The notes under the pieces are model-generated. The model was not told the origin of the DNA. It was given only the letters and a program-made list of their open reading frames with translations, and ran no database searches. Source: an uncultured Lachnospiraceae bacterium (lineage in GTDB: Bacteria; Bacillota; Clostridia; Lachnospirales; Lachnospiraceae). From it: a stretch of DNA of 64,000 bases. Below, piece after piece: positions 8,010 through 15,791 of this stretch; positions within the stretch are counted from its first letter, which is position 1, and each line of letters begins with the position of its first letter. Location of the stretch: positions 1 to 64,000 of the forward strand of contig CAJUJG010000008.1 in assembly GCA_910586715.1 (NCBI GenBank), given 5' to 3'. The position numbers and the translations under genes are program-made.

Positions 8010-9077
8010 TCACAAAAGCTGTTTTTCCTGCGCTTCCTTGCATTGCGCAAATTTTATCTGAAACATCTCTGCCATTTTAGCATCTCCTGCATCATAATAC
8101 CCCTGAATTAAATGAGCATAACACCGGAGCAGCCCTTCGCCTAACGTATCAGCATCCGGCATCAGTGTCGCTTTCAAATACAACACCATCGCTTTCAGAT
8201 GCTGACCGCTATCCCAAAGCGCACCCGCATGCGCTTCCGTGAATTTTGCCGTATTGCAGCGCGGTGCATAGCGCTCCATAAGAGATAGCGCTTTCTCTGA
8301 ATATCCTGCATTTTGGTATGTCTTCGCAAGAGATACCAGCAGAAATTGCACATATGGCTTTTTTGCATTGCCATCCAAAGACAGTGCCTTTTCATACGCT
8401 TTCACTGCCTCTGCATAGTCTCCTGTAATCGCATATGACTGTCCTATTTGGAAATGTACATATGCATTCTTTGGCTCACTTTCTGCCATACGATACAACA
8501 GCTCAAGATTTCTCTGCTGTTTGACTGCCATCTCTTCCCTAGATAATGCATAACCGTAGTGAAGCAACTCTATTGGTACATCAAAACACGGGAGCGGTTC
8601 TAAAGCATCAGAGCCGCTGATCCTTTTGAGCTGTTCATGAATCGGTCCAAAAAACTCATACTCACGCCGATTATAAAGCCGCACAACCTCATCCGTATGA
8701 TAGTCAATGTCATCTTCACTCATTTTCTTAATATTTTTAATTGTTATTTTTCCAACAAAGTGCGGAAACTGTTTCATTCGTTCCGCCAACTGCTTTGTAT
8801 CCAAATCCTGAATTTTCTCATCACAATCAATCGCTAGAATTCTATTATTCGACGCTTTGTCCGCACAAAAATTCCTCGCCTTGCTGAAATCATCACACCA
8901 TGCAAAATCAAAAACCTTGTCGGTATACCTCTTAGCAATCTCTTTTGTATGGTCCGTTGAGCCTGTATCCGCAACCACAATTTCCAGCCCGTATCGAGAA
9001 ATGCTTTTTAAACATTGTTCTATATTCCGTTCTTCATTTTTTGCAATAATACAAACTGAAATCGGTAATGCTGTCAT
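8010..9077 (-). CDS. SunS-like family 2 glycosyltransferase with TPR repeats
   Basis: This 355-residue paralogue of the protein at 293-1363 keeps SVCIIAKNEE, DTGSTDHTKEIA and AIDCDEKI in the glycosyltransferase domain (residues 5-180). Helical TPR-type repeats follow (for example PKNAYVHFQIGQSYAITGDY). It stands directly upstream of the giant flagellin, so it may be the dedicated modifying enzyme for that subunit, while the other copy serves the ordinary flagellins; this pairing is inference from order only. A sigma-28-type promoter lies upstream at 9229-9255, with a palindromic repeat element between promoter and gene. Confidence 0.8.
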   Translation of the reverse strand: MTALPISVCIIAKNEERNIEQCLKSISRYGLEIVVADTGSTDHTKEIAKRYTDKVFDFAWCDDFSKARNFCADKASNNRILAIDCDEKIQDLDTKQLAERMKQFPHFVGKITIKNIKKMSEDDIDYHTDEVVRLYNRREYEFFGPIHEQLKRISGSDALEPLPCFDVPIELLHYGYALSREEMAVKQQRNLELLYRMAESEPKNAYVHFQIGQSYAITGDYAEAVKAYEKALSLDGNAKKPYVQFLLVSLAKTYQNAGYSEKALSLMERYAPRCNTAKFTEAHAGALWDSGQHLKAMVLYLKATLMPDADTLGEGLLRCYAHLIQGYYDAGDAKMAEMFQIKFAQCKEAQEKQLL

Positions 9078-9112
9078 TCTCTCTAATCTCCTGCTGTTCT
9101 ATCTTTATTTCA

Positions 9113-9205
9113 CCATAATTACTTCGCAATTATAATAAGTTCATGCCCATTCGGGCAAAGTATAATGTCTGTCGACATTTTACCATAATTACTTCGCAGT
9201 TACGG
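9113..9205. repeat. Interspersed palindromic element, copy A
   Basis: Contains CCATAATTACTTCGC half-palindromes at both ends (9113 and 9183), a GCCCATTCGGGC stem and a TATAATGTC..GACATT palindrome. About 40 nt of its core (from ATTCGGGC to ACCATAA) match 37674-37755 in reverse orientation with about four differences. It lies in the leader of the glycosyltransferase gene. No open reading frame is inside. It resembles a REP- or MITE-like element. Confidence 0.7.
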
Positions 9206-9228
9206 TAATGATAAAAACTCTATAAGGT

Positions 9229-9255
9229 ATATCGTCAAATAATTATGTAAATTTA
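9229..9255 (-). promoter_or_regulatory. Sigma-28 promoter of the glycosyltransferase/giant flagellin unit
   Basis: Minus strand TAAATTTA, 11-nt spacer, GACGATAT. One base departs from the GCCGATAA consensus, but spacing is exact. Confidence 0.7.
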
Positions 9256-9310
9256 TGTTTTGTCGCAAAAATATATATTTTTTCTTTTGTTTGCACATCT
9301 TGTACAAAAT

Positions 9311-9340
9311 AAAAAGAAGCTGATTCTAAATCAGCCTCCT
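9311..9340 (-). terminator. Intrinsic terminator of the flagellin C-terminus-like gene
   Basis: Arms GCTGATT and AATCAGC (9319-9325 and 9329-9335) are followed on the minus strand by a T-rich run, 28 nt past the stop at 9368. Confidence 0.85.
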
Positions 9341-9367
9341 TATATTATGATAATATTATATTCATAA

Positions 9368-9682
9368 CTATTTTAACAGCTCTATCGTGGCAGCCGCTGT
9401 CTGTCCTGACTGTACCTTTACTGCATCGTCTGCTCGGCTCAGGATATTTTGATTTGCCTGACGTATCATCTCTTCCGCCTTGGTCACATCCATAAAATTA
9501 CTTTCTGATGACATAATATTCTCTTCCGCAATCTGTCTGATACGGCTTGTCAGCGTCAGCTCCGCTGCTTTTTCCGGCTCCTGCGCTTTTTGTACCTGTA
9601 CGCTTTCTTTCTTTTCATTTACAGATGATGCCTGTTTTGCATATGCTGCGGTTCCCGTTTCCAAACTGTTCCTTACTAACAT
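9368..9682 (-). CDS. Small protein resembling the flagellin C-terminal D0 helix
   Basis: This 104-residue protein has a Lys/Glu-rich, probably disordered first half. Its last 50 or so residues align without gaps to the C-terminus of the flagellin at 1471-3078, with about 16 identical positions (EN...E...D...AEEM...N..IL..A...Q..Q...LL). It has no N-terminal flagellin domain, so it cannot pack as an ordinary filament subunit. It has a clear ribosome site (AAGGGAG), its own sigma-A promoter (9773-9801) and its own terminator (9311-9340), which argues against a dead fragment. FliS and FliW are both known to bind the flagellin C-terminus, so a decoy or regulator role is possible; this is inference. 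No named family is recognised. Confidence 0.75.
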   Translation of the reverse strand: MLVRNSLETGTAAYAKQASSVNEKKESVQVQKAQEPEKAAELTLTSRIRQIAEENIMSSESNFMDVTKAEEMIRQANQNILSRADDAVKVQSGQTAAATIELLK

Positions 9683-9772
9683 AAAAACACTCCCTTCAAT
9701 TTCTGTTATTAATGCATTTCATTGATAAACAGCTACTTCCATGTAGAAAAAATAATTTCTTTACATAAATTC

Positions 9773-9801
9773 AGTATATTATAGTTGACAGAAAATGTCA
9801 A
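9773..9801 (-). promoter_or_regulatory. Sigma-A promoter with operator-like palindrome
   Basis: Minus strand TTGACA, 17-nt spacer, TATACT, driving the 104-residue gene. The -35 box is one arm of a perfect GTTGACA-N5-TGTCAAC inverted repeat (9784-9802), which looks like an operator. This is the only flagellar-region promoter seen here that is not of the sigma-28 type. Confidence 0.7.
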
Positions 9802-9851
9802 CATATTTTTGTAATTGTATCTACAATTTCTCCAAAATATTATTTTTGCAA

Positions 9852-9944
9852 GTGGAGAAGATTCCTCTTCCCCTACCCGTCGCACCGGGCACCCGTCAGC
9901 GAACCGATTTATCGGTTTGATGACATATTTCTTTTAAGTGCCCG
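9852..9944 (-). other. Densely structured intergenic stretch (nested hairpins)
   Basis: Outer arms CGGGCAC and GTGCCCG (9886-9892, 9938-9944) enclose GTCA/TGAC and an inner AACCGAT-TT-ATCGGTT hairpin (9902-9917). A separate imperfect hairpin (GGAGAAGA/TCTTCCCC) lies at 9853-9872. It sits between the terminator at 9961-9991 and the promoter at 9773-9801, so it is outside the leader predicted from that promoter. It could be a small RNA, a protein-binding site or a remnant; no known RNA family is recognised. Confidence 0.45.
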
Positions 9945-9960
9945 AGTTCATAATATAAAA

Positions 9961-9991
9961 AAGAAATGAACCGATAAACGGTTCATTTCTT
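9961..9991 (-). terminator. Terminator of the flaG-fliD-fliS-fliT-like operon
   Basis: Perfect 13-bp arms (9961-9973 and 9979-9991, AAGAAATGAACCG and complement) with a 5-nt loop. The distal arm overlaps the stop codon of the gene at 9983-10459. It repeats the AACCGAT..CGGTT core of the hairpin at 9902-9917. Confidence 0.8.
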
Positions 9992-10459
9992 TCTATCCAT
10001 AAGCTGTGGATCGACATTATTAATCCGACTCATTGCTTTGTAATATTGTGTTGCAGCTGCATTGCTGACCTTGATGGTCCGAATCTCTTTGCGTTTTGAA
10101 TTTACGGCAGACTGCATCGCCTGTTTTCCACGCTGCTCCTGCGCCTCTACTGCCACGCTCTTGTCAATTGCCATACGAATAAGATCCTGCATCCTCTGAA
10201 TCTTTTCAGCATATGCACCCGGGTCCGACTGCACTGCATCACGCACCCTCTCATACGTACTGGTAAACCCATCATCCAGCTTGTTCAGCTCATCAATCAA
10301 CGTGCCTTTTTTATCCATTGACTTATCATACTTCTCCATATCAAACGGCTGCTCTAAGGCAATGGAAATCTGCTCTTTATCAAGCTCCAGCACCCTGTCT
10401 AAAACATCAATTTTCTTTTCGAGACTCTCAATCATAATTTGCAAATAGTCTTCTGTCAT
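9983..10459 (-). CDS. Putative flagellar chaperone (FliT-like)
   Basis: This 158-residue, mostly helical, charged protein begins 13 nt after fliS. Its position after fliD and fliS is where fliT lies in many flagellar operons, and its size and coiled-coil character (EKKIDVLDRVLELDKEQ, residues 13-30) fit a FliT/FlgN-type export chaperone. Direct motif evidence is weak and I would not assign the symbol. FliT proteins escort FliD to the export gate; FlgN, which serves FlgK and FlgL, is encoded separately at 19528-20046. The final codon is inside the operon terminator. Confidence 0.5.
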   Translation of the reverse strand: MTEDYLQIMIESLEKKIDVLDRVLELDKEQISIALEQPFDMEKYDKSMDKKGTLIDELNKLDDGFTSTYERVRDAVQSDPGAYAEKIQRMQDLIRMAIDKSVAVEAQEQRGKQAMQSAVNSKRKEIRTIKVSNAAATQYYKAMSRINNVDPQLMDRKK

Positions 10460-10472
10460 ATTTCTTCCCTCT

Positions 10473-10946
10473 CTAAGCTCCTGTCAATTTTGCTGCAGAT
10501 GCGGATGCAGTATATCCTGCCGCGTTTCCGCGTCCACCTGCCACTCTTGCCTGTGCCGAAGGATTTGACTTATCAGAAGCAACCTTCTTCATGACTTCCT
10601 TCCAATTGTCTCTCATCGAACGGATGTGCTTTAGCACTTCCTCCATAATTTCAGGGTCCTTCTTTATATTACATTCATGACATCTGCGGAGAAGATATAC
10701 GTAAATCTTCTCAAATTCTTCCCATATCGGATACTTTTTATCCAATGTATCCCTGAAATTCTGTATAATATTTTCTACCCTTACAATATTTTCGTGTGCC
10801 TTTGCAGGATTTTTATTTTCCATAGCTACAACTGCCATATTTCCAAATTTAATGGCGCCCTCATAAAGCATAAGCGTAAGCTCTGCCGGTGAAGCAGTCA
10901 TTATTTTAGCATTTTGGTACTGTGCATATCCGTTTTGTTTCAGCAT
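10473..10946 (-). CDS. fliS: Flagellar secretion chaperone FliS
   Basis: FliS binds the C-terminal helices of flagellin in the cytoplasm and keeps subunits unfolded for export. The first 120 residues match the family: YAQYQNAKIMTASPAELTLMLYEGAIKF at the start, then helical segments with RVENIIQNFRDTLD. The protein is 157 residues; the usual length is about 125-135. The extra 30 or so residues form a Gly/Ala/Ser-rich tail (AGGRGNAAGYTASASAAK) of unknown role. AGAGGG stands 7 nt before the ATG. The gene follows fliD by 50 nt. Confidence 0.92.
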   Translation of the reverse strand: MLKQNGYAQYQNAKIMTASPAELTLMLYEGAIKFGNMAVVAMENKNPAKAHENIVRVENIIQNFRDTLDKKYPIWEEFEKIYVYLLRRCHECNIKKDPEIMEEVLKHIRSMRDNWKEVMKKVASDKSNPSAQARVAGGRGNAAGYTASASAAKLTGA

Positions 10947-10996
10947 TCGCTAATCCCTCTTTCTTTATATTCCACCCTATCCCAATAATCTATCTA

Positions 10997-12586
10997 TCAG
11001 CCGCCGCCAAGCATGCTTGACACAATACTCTGATTTGACTGCAGCTTCGAAAGCGCTGTCTCCATTTGAGCAAACTTATCATACCATCTGTCCTCATAGT
11101 CGCTAAGCTTCTGCTCAGCCTCCTTAATTCTTTGGGTATAATTATCATAATCTTTCTGCATCTGCTTGTCATTGTATACCTTATAAATACTGCTGTAATC
11201 TGTCGTACCCATAAGCTTATCAAGCGAATTATACAAATTCTTGCACAATCCTGAAAAGAATTCTGCCGTTCCGTCCGGATCCTCAAGCAGCGCTTTTCTA
11301 AGAAGGTCTTCTTCATTTGCAACATTCTCGTCATCCGGATCACCGTCAATATAATAAGCATGGTGCTCATTATCCTTTGCCTTGAAGTAACCCAATGTCT
11401 TAATGCCAAAGTTCGAAAGATACAGTGTCTTTCCATTTACCTGAACGCCGCCAAGCATCGTATTTGTAAGCGCATTCATAACAGAGCCAAGCTGTGTGTC
11501 TTTTCTCAAAAGGGAACCTTTGATTGTGCCCTCCCAAGTCTCTATCTCTTCGTCTGTCATGCCTTCTTTTTCATCAGCAGAAAGCATATTATACTTTCTT
11601 GCAGAATCGGCATTGTAGAGCTTATCCATCTCATTAATCAGCTCATTATATTCTGTCAGGAAATCCTTGATTACATTGTATGTAGCATCAACATCTGTTG
11701 TCGTATTAATCGTAATCTCTTCATCATCAGCAGTTTTGCCCAATACGGTAATACTCAAACCATTAATGTTAAATGTATTTGAGCCTGATACAAACTCTGA
11801 ACCGTTCAGTTCAATCTTTGCGTCCTGTCCTGCCGTTTTGATTGCTGTTGAGCCGTTTGAATATGTGGCTGTCGTATCAAGCCCTAACAGCTTGAGCGCA
11901 TCTCCGCCGCCAACATTCTCAATCTTGAAATCATTCTCCACGCCTGTATCTGATGCACTGATAAAGAATCTTTGATTATTTTCATCAAAACTTGCATTCA
12001 CACCTGCCTCACGAAGCTTGTCAGTAAAATCATTAATCGTCATGCCTTCCGTGATTTCTATTTCTGTCGTCTGATTGATTTCCTCGCCGCCCTCAGCTGT
12101 GATTGTATTGCCTGCCTCATTGATGTATTTGTCGCCTTTTGCAAGCTTTACCTTTGCCGTAACACTGATTTTCTGTCCTTTTAAGGAGCTGTCGATACCC
12201 GTAATGCTGTTTGTTCCTTTATACTTAATTGACGTATCAAGCTTCGCGCCTGTCAGGATACCGGACTTCGCAATCTCCTTAATCTTAAGACTCTGTGTTC
12301 CGTTTACTGCACTGCCTGTTGCCTTAATCGTTGCCTTTGTCGCATCAGAAACAGTTGTTTTCTTTGACTTAAAATTACCTGTCATACGCAGTTTTGAAAG
12401 CGTGCCGCTGTACAGATTATAAATCTTTGCATTCAAGTCCTGCCATGCTGTCTGCTTCCATTCCAGCTTCTTCTGATCGTTTTTAAGGTTATCTACCTTA
12501 ACCTGTTTTGCTGCAACAAGCTGCTGCACAATGCTCTCTGTATCCATTCCTGAATACATACCGGTTATTCTCATTCTATCTGACAT
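10997..12586 (-). CDS. fliD: Flagellar filament cap protein FliD
   Basis: FliD (HAP2) forms the cap at the filament tip and promotes folding of incoming flagellin. This 529-residue protein starts MSDRMRITGMYSGMDTESIVQQLV, the standard FliD opening. The C-terminal region has a coiled coil (NYTQRIKEAEQKLSDYEDR) and ends in MLGGG after TALSKLQSNQSIVSSM, the family tail. It lies between flaG and fliS in the usual order and is presumably transcribed from the sigma-28 promoter at 13149-13177. Confidence 0.95.
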   Translation of the reverse strand: MSDRMRITGMYSGMDTESIVQQLVAAKQVKVDNLKNDQKKLEWKQTAWQDLNAKIYNLYSGTLSKLRMTGNFKSKKTTVSDATKATIKATGSAVNGTQSLKIKEIAKSGILTGAKLDTSIKYKGTNSITGIDSSLKGQKISVTAKVKLAKGDKYINEAGNTITAEGGEEINQTTEIEITEGMTINDFTDKLREAGVNASFDENNQRFFISASDTGVENDFKIENVGGGDALKLLGLDTTATYSNGSTAIKTAGQDAKIELNGSEFVSGSNTFNINGLSITVLGKTADDEEITINTTTDVDATYNVIKDFLTEYNELINEMDKLYNADSARKYNMLSADEKEGMTDEEIETWEGTIKGSLLRKDTQLGSVMNALTNTMLGGVQVNGKTLYLSNFGIKTLGYFKAKDNEHHAYYIDGDPDDENVANEEDLLRKALLEDPDGTAEFFSGLCKNLYNSLDKLMGTTDYSSIYKVYNDKQMQKDYDNYTQRIKEAEQKLSDYEDRWYDKFAQMETALSKLQSNQSIVSSMLGGG

Positions 12587-12629
12587 AATCCCATCCCAAT
12601 CCTTTCTTTTTCTTTATAGGTTTTATTTT

Positions 12630-13088
12630 TTATAGCTTTTCATCCATAAGCACTCCTGCAAGCTCCATGCATTTTGCAATCATGTCAAGCGTTTTCTCAG
12701 GCGGAAACTCCCTGATAACTTCCTTGGTTTCCCGGTCAATCAGCTTAATTGTCACACGATCCGTTTTATCATGAATTCCAAACTTCACCTCTGAATTTGG
12801 AAGCTGTGCGTTCATTTTACTGATTGCCTTTTTAATTTTCTCATGCTCAGATGCCTTCTTTTCCTCTCCGGTCCGGTTATCATTTGCATTTGCTTTACCC
12901 GCCTTATAGTTTTGATTTATGCTTTCCTGTGCCTGTGTGTTTTCTCCATCCGTGGTTTCCACACGTACAGTACTGTCTGCATCAACCTGCACTGCCGGTC
13001 TTGATGTACTTGTGTTTACCGGTCTTGACGTACTTACCGGCGCTGCAGCAGGTGTATTAACTGCTGTGTTCATCGTTTCTATATACAT
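12630..13088 (-). CDS. flaG: FlaG family protein
   Basis: FlaG proteins affect filament length in several bacteria by an unsettled mechanism. The C-terminal 75 residues carry the family signature: a helix with INKMNAQLP-like sequence (KAISKMNAQLPNSEVKFGIHD), then VTIKLIDRETKEVIREFPPEK and MAGVLMDEKL-like ending. The first 75 residues are Thr/Ser/Pro/Val-rich and probably unfolded. GGAGG lies 9 nt before the ATG. It is the first gene of its operon, behind the sigma-28 promoter at 13149-13177. Confidence 0.88.
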   Translation of the reverse strand: MYIETMNTAVNTPAAAPVSTSRPVNTSTSRPAVQVDADSTVRVETTDGENTQAQESINQNYKAGKANANDNRTGEEKKASEHEKIKKAISKMNAQLPNSEVKFGIHDKTDRVTIKLIDRETKEVIREFPPEKTLDMIAKCMELAGVLMDEKL

Positions 13089-13148
13089 GCTTTTTCACCT
13101 CCATGTTTCTTTGCATATACGCATACTTTTATAAGTCCAGTTATAGTT

Positions 13149-13177
13149 TATATCGGTTATAAAACAAAAAATGTTTA
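13149..13177 (-). promoter_or_regulatory. Sigma-28 promoter of flaG-fliD-fliS operon
   Basis: Minus strand TAAA, 17-nt spacer, CCGATATA. The -35 box lies inside the distal arm of the csrA terminator (13168-13196), so termination and promoter share sequence. Confidence 0.7.
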
Positions 13178-13196
13178 TAGCTGCTATAAACATTTT
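13168..13196 (-). terminator. Terminator of the flgM-to-csrA operon
   Basis: Perfect 13-bp arms (13168-13180 and 13184-13196, AAAATGTTTATAG and complement), 3-nt loop, then a T-rich tract on the minus strand, 48 nt past the csrA stop. Confidence 0.8.
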
Positions 13197-13243
13197 CTGT
13201 AATATTTTGTAGTGTTTTTGTGCTTTCTGATCTGCCAAATAAT

Positions 13244-13468
13244 CTACTGAAACAAACTTGCCAGCTGCTCTTTCACCGCTGCTGCATTATTCGTAGCTTC
13301 CTTATTTGCTTCCTGTATCTGCAGGTATACTTCTTTTCGGTACACAGGTACCTGCTTGGGAGCGGAAATGCCAATCTTTACCTGCTCTCCCTTTATGTCA
13401 AGCACCGTTATTTCTATGTCGTTGTTAATCATTAATGCCTCACCCTTTTTTCTTGATAGTGCTAACAT
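13244..13468 (-). CDS. csrA: Translational regulator CsrA
   Basis: CsrA is a small dimeric RNA-binding protein that blocks the ribosome site of target mRNAs, notably flagellin in Firmicutes. The 74-residue product begins MLALSRKKGEALMINNDIEI, with the conserved IKGEQVKIGISAPKQVPVYRKEVY core. The ATG at 13468 is chosen over the longer open frame, which would run into fliW; AGGTG precedes it and the fliW stop ends 1 nt upstream, so translation is probably coupled. Candidate targets are the flagellin leaders at 80-91, 3078-3096 and 5121-5128. Confidence 0.95.
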   Translation of the reverse strand: MLALSRKKGEALMINNDIEITVLDIKGEQVKIGISAPKQVPVYRKEVYLQIQEANKEATNNAAAVKEQLASLFQ

Positions 13469-13469
13469 A

Positions 13470-13940
13470 TTATTCACCTGCCTTCTTTGTCTTGATCTTG
13501 TCATAGATTGCGTATTTAATGCTGTATGCATCATCTTCGCTTATGAGCTGTACCGCCTTACGCTCCTCTACATTCACAATAATAGGCGCTTTTAAATTGA
13601 CCGTAGTCTGTGTAATATCCTTTGGAACCGTCACTGTCACCAGCATCATCAAATCCAGGTTTTCAAAATCAAGATTACCTCCCAAAGGTTTTAAAAGTTC
13701 CCTGTCGAACATCGGAGTATACCCGTCTAATACAAGATTCGGATCCATAACAGGCATTGCAAAATTCGGCTCATCCAAGGACTGCAGCCATTTAATGCTT
13801 GATTCTATGCCTTTGTCAATGTTGTAAATCAGCGTAAAGTCTTTCAAATCGGGAAATCCCAATATCCCATGCTCAAAACGGATAATTTTATCATCCTCTA
13901 TGACAATTTTTCCAAATGCATTCGTATTTACTTCTACCAT
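13470..13940 (-). CDS. fliW: Flagellar assembly factor FliW (CsrA antagonist)
   Basis: FliW binds CsrA and flagellin alternately: free FliW relieves CsrA repression once the flagellin pool is exported. The 156-residue product has the family features FGKIVIEDDKIIRFEHGILGFPD at the start and FAMPVMDPNLVLDGY and VTVPKDITQTTVNLKAPIIVN in the middle. The ATG at 13940 has GGAGG 5 nt upstream; in-frame starts 4 and 11 codons further out lack a good site. It is directly coupled to csrA. Confidence 0.94.
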   Translation of the reverse strand: MVEVNTNAFGKIVIEDDKIIRFEHGILGFPDLKDFTLIYNIDKGIESSIKWLQSLDEPNFAMPVMDPNLVLDGYTPMFDRELLKPLGGNLDFENLDLMMLVTVTVPKDITQTTVNLKAPIIVNVEERKAVQLISEDDAYSIKYAIYDKIKTKKAGE

Positions 13941-14027
13941 ACCATCCTCCATCTGCCGACATCCTGCAATCAAACATCAGCGCAGATTTTTCAATCCAAT
14001 CATCATTTCCGTAATATTTTATGTCAT

Positions 14028-15773
14028 TTATCGAATATAGTCAAGCAGTGATGTCTGCATCACATAACTGATTGACGAGAGCGCTGCCTCATAAGTCATC
14101 TTGACGCTTCCAAGCTGTACGGTAAGCTCCGCATAATCCGCATCCTCATTCTCACTGACAAGCTCTTTATAGTTTGTCTGCTGCGTGCCTAAACGGTTCT
14201 GAATCAGCGTCAGGCGGCTGCCTCTTGAACCACAGTTCGTCGTTGCAGTGCTGACATTCTCAATATATCCGTCAAAGACTGTTAAAAGCTCCTTTAAGCG
14301 TGCAGTTACCTTATCTCTGGTATAAGTCTTTGCTTTTTCCAATGCCGCTTTCTCAAGCTCAAGCTGCTTTAAATCATCACCTTCATATTTTCCGGAATCA
14401 ATCAAATCACTGATTACGCCCAAATTCGCCTCAATGGTACTTGCATCATCAACCATTCGATTCAGCTCTTCAATGTCCCTTCCGATATCGTGTGTAAACA
14501 GCTCATCTGCCGTCGTGTTGACACGGATTGTCTGATTATTTCCAATATCATACTCGATAATCTGCTTTCCGCTTGCCGTAGGATCTTCCAAAAAGTTCTT
14601 ATTGTATTCCAGCCAGCGATCCTGTATCTCGTGTTTACGCTCCGTATAAAAGTAATGTATCGGATCGAGATCATTCTTCTTCCAATTCGTCTTTTCATAG
14701 CTGATGCGGATTTCCGTATCATGCGTAAGCTCTGAGACAGTCTGTTTTACATTGCTTCCAAGGAGAAGTTCGCCTGTGCTCGCAATGTATACAACTGCAT
14801 CCGGATCATTTACTACGGTCATATAAGCTTCCTCTGTTCCGCTCTCAAAGAACTTAATGTCTTTTGTCGGAATCTGCTGCGGAGGCGTAACCGAGTCATC
14901 ATATACAGGATTAATACTATAAATTGTCGTGCCGTTTTTCTTATCAAAATCACCAAATTCAAATTTGATATTCGGCTCATAAATTGTCTGACCGGTATTC
15001 GGATCTTTTGCAACCTCCATAACAGGCTTTCCATCCGGACCGATTTCAGGTCTTCCCGTTGCCGGATCTATCTTCTCTACCATTTTTTCCTTTACAACAT
15101 CCGTATTCTTATACGCAAGGCGGAAACGGTAAATTTCATTTGTGGTCACATCATACTCTGTAGTATTCATCAGATAATCATTTGTTGCCTGATCCTTTGA
15201 GTTGAAGTTTCCATCGTTTAACTCTTTAAGGCATCCTGTTCCCACATAAGTCATTTTATCTAAGTCAAGATTTGTAAACTGCTCTGTGATTTTATACTGT
15301 TCTGTTTTATCTGCGATAAACGCAAGCGGAAGGTCTGTTCTGTATCCCGTAAAAAGCGTTCTGCCTGCACTGTCTGCGTTTCCTACGGAATAAACTTCTT
15401 CCGCAAGGCTCACAAGATCCTTGACAATCGCACTAATATCCTTCTTCTCATTATATTCACTAATCGCCTGTGTAATCAGCGCGCGCATTCCGTCGTCACC
15501 GCCAAGAATATTTGCCACAGTGTCAATCGCCTTATCCGTCAAGTCAAGCCAGCTTCTCGCATCTTTGGAATTTCTCTCATAATACTGATCTATCTTGTCA
15601 AGCGACGCATTCAGCTTCAGTGCACGGATTGCCGTTACGGGATCATCCGAAGGACGCGTAATTTTTTTGCCCGTCGCCATCTGGTTTGTAAGCTGCTCCT
15701 GACGCTGTTTATTGACATTCAAATTTCTGATAGATGTATTCTGCATCATTTTTGTGGTAATTCGCATTGCCAT
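14028..15773 (-). CDS. flgL: Flagellar hook-filament junction protein FlgL
   Basis: FlgL (HAP3) joins the FlgK ring to the filament. The N-terminus MAMRITTKMMQNTSIRNLNVN and the nearby QMATGKKITRPSDDP are the family hallmark. The C-terminus (about 500-581) has NRLGTQQTNYKELVSENEDAD and YEAALSSISYVMQTSLLDYI. At 581 residues it is about twice the length of enterobacterial FlgL, the excess lying in the middle, probably an exposed domain. It follows the first flgK by 18 nt. Confidence 0.93.
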   Translation of the reverse strand: MAMRITTKMMQNTSIRNLNVNKQRQEQLTNQMATGKKITRPSDDPVTAIRALKLNASLDKIDQYYERNSKDARSWLDLTDKAIDTVANILGGDDGMRALITQAISEYNEKKDISAIVKDLVSLAEEVYSVGNADSAGRTLFTGYRTDLPLAFIADKTEQYKITEQFTNLDLDKMTYVGTGCLKELNDGNFNSKDQATNDYLMNTTEYDVTTNEIYRFRLAYKNTDVVKEKMVEKIDPATGRPEIGPDGKPVMEVAKDPNTGQTIYEPNIKFEFGDFDKKNGTTIYSINPVYDDSVTPPQQIPTKDIKFFESGTEEAYMTVVNDPDAVVYIASTGELLLGSNVKQTVSELTHDTEIRISYEKTNWKKNDLDPIHYFYTERKHEIQDRWLEYNKNFLEDPTASGKQIIEYDIGNNQTIRVNTTADELFTHDIGRDIEELNRMVDDASTIEANLGVISDLIDSGKYEGDDLKQLELEKAALEKAKTYTRDKVTARLKELLTVFDGYIENVSTATTNCGSRGSRLTLIQNRLGTQQTNYKELVSENEDADYAELTVQLGSVKMTYEAALSSISYVMQTSLLDYIR

Positions 15774-15791
15774 ATCTGTTTACCCTCCATT

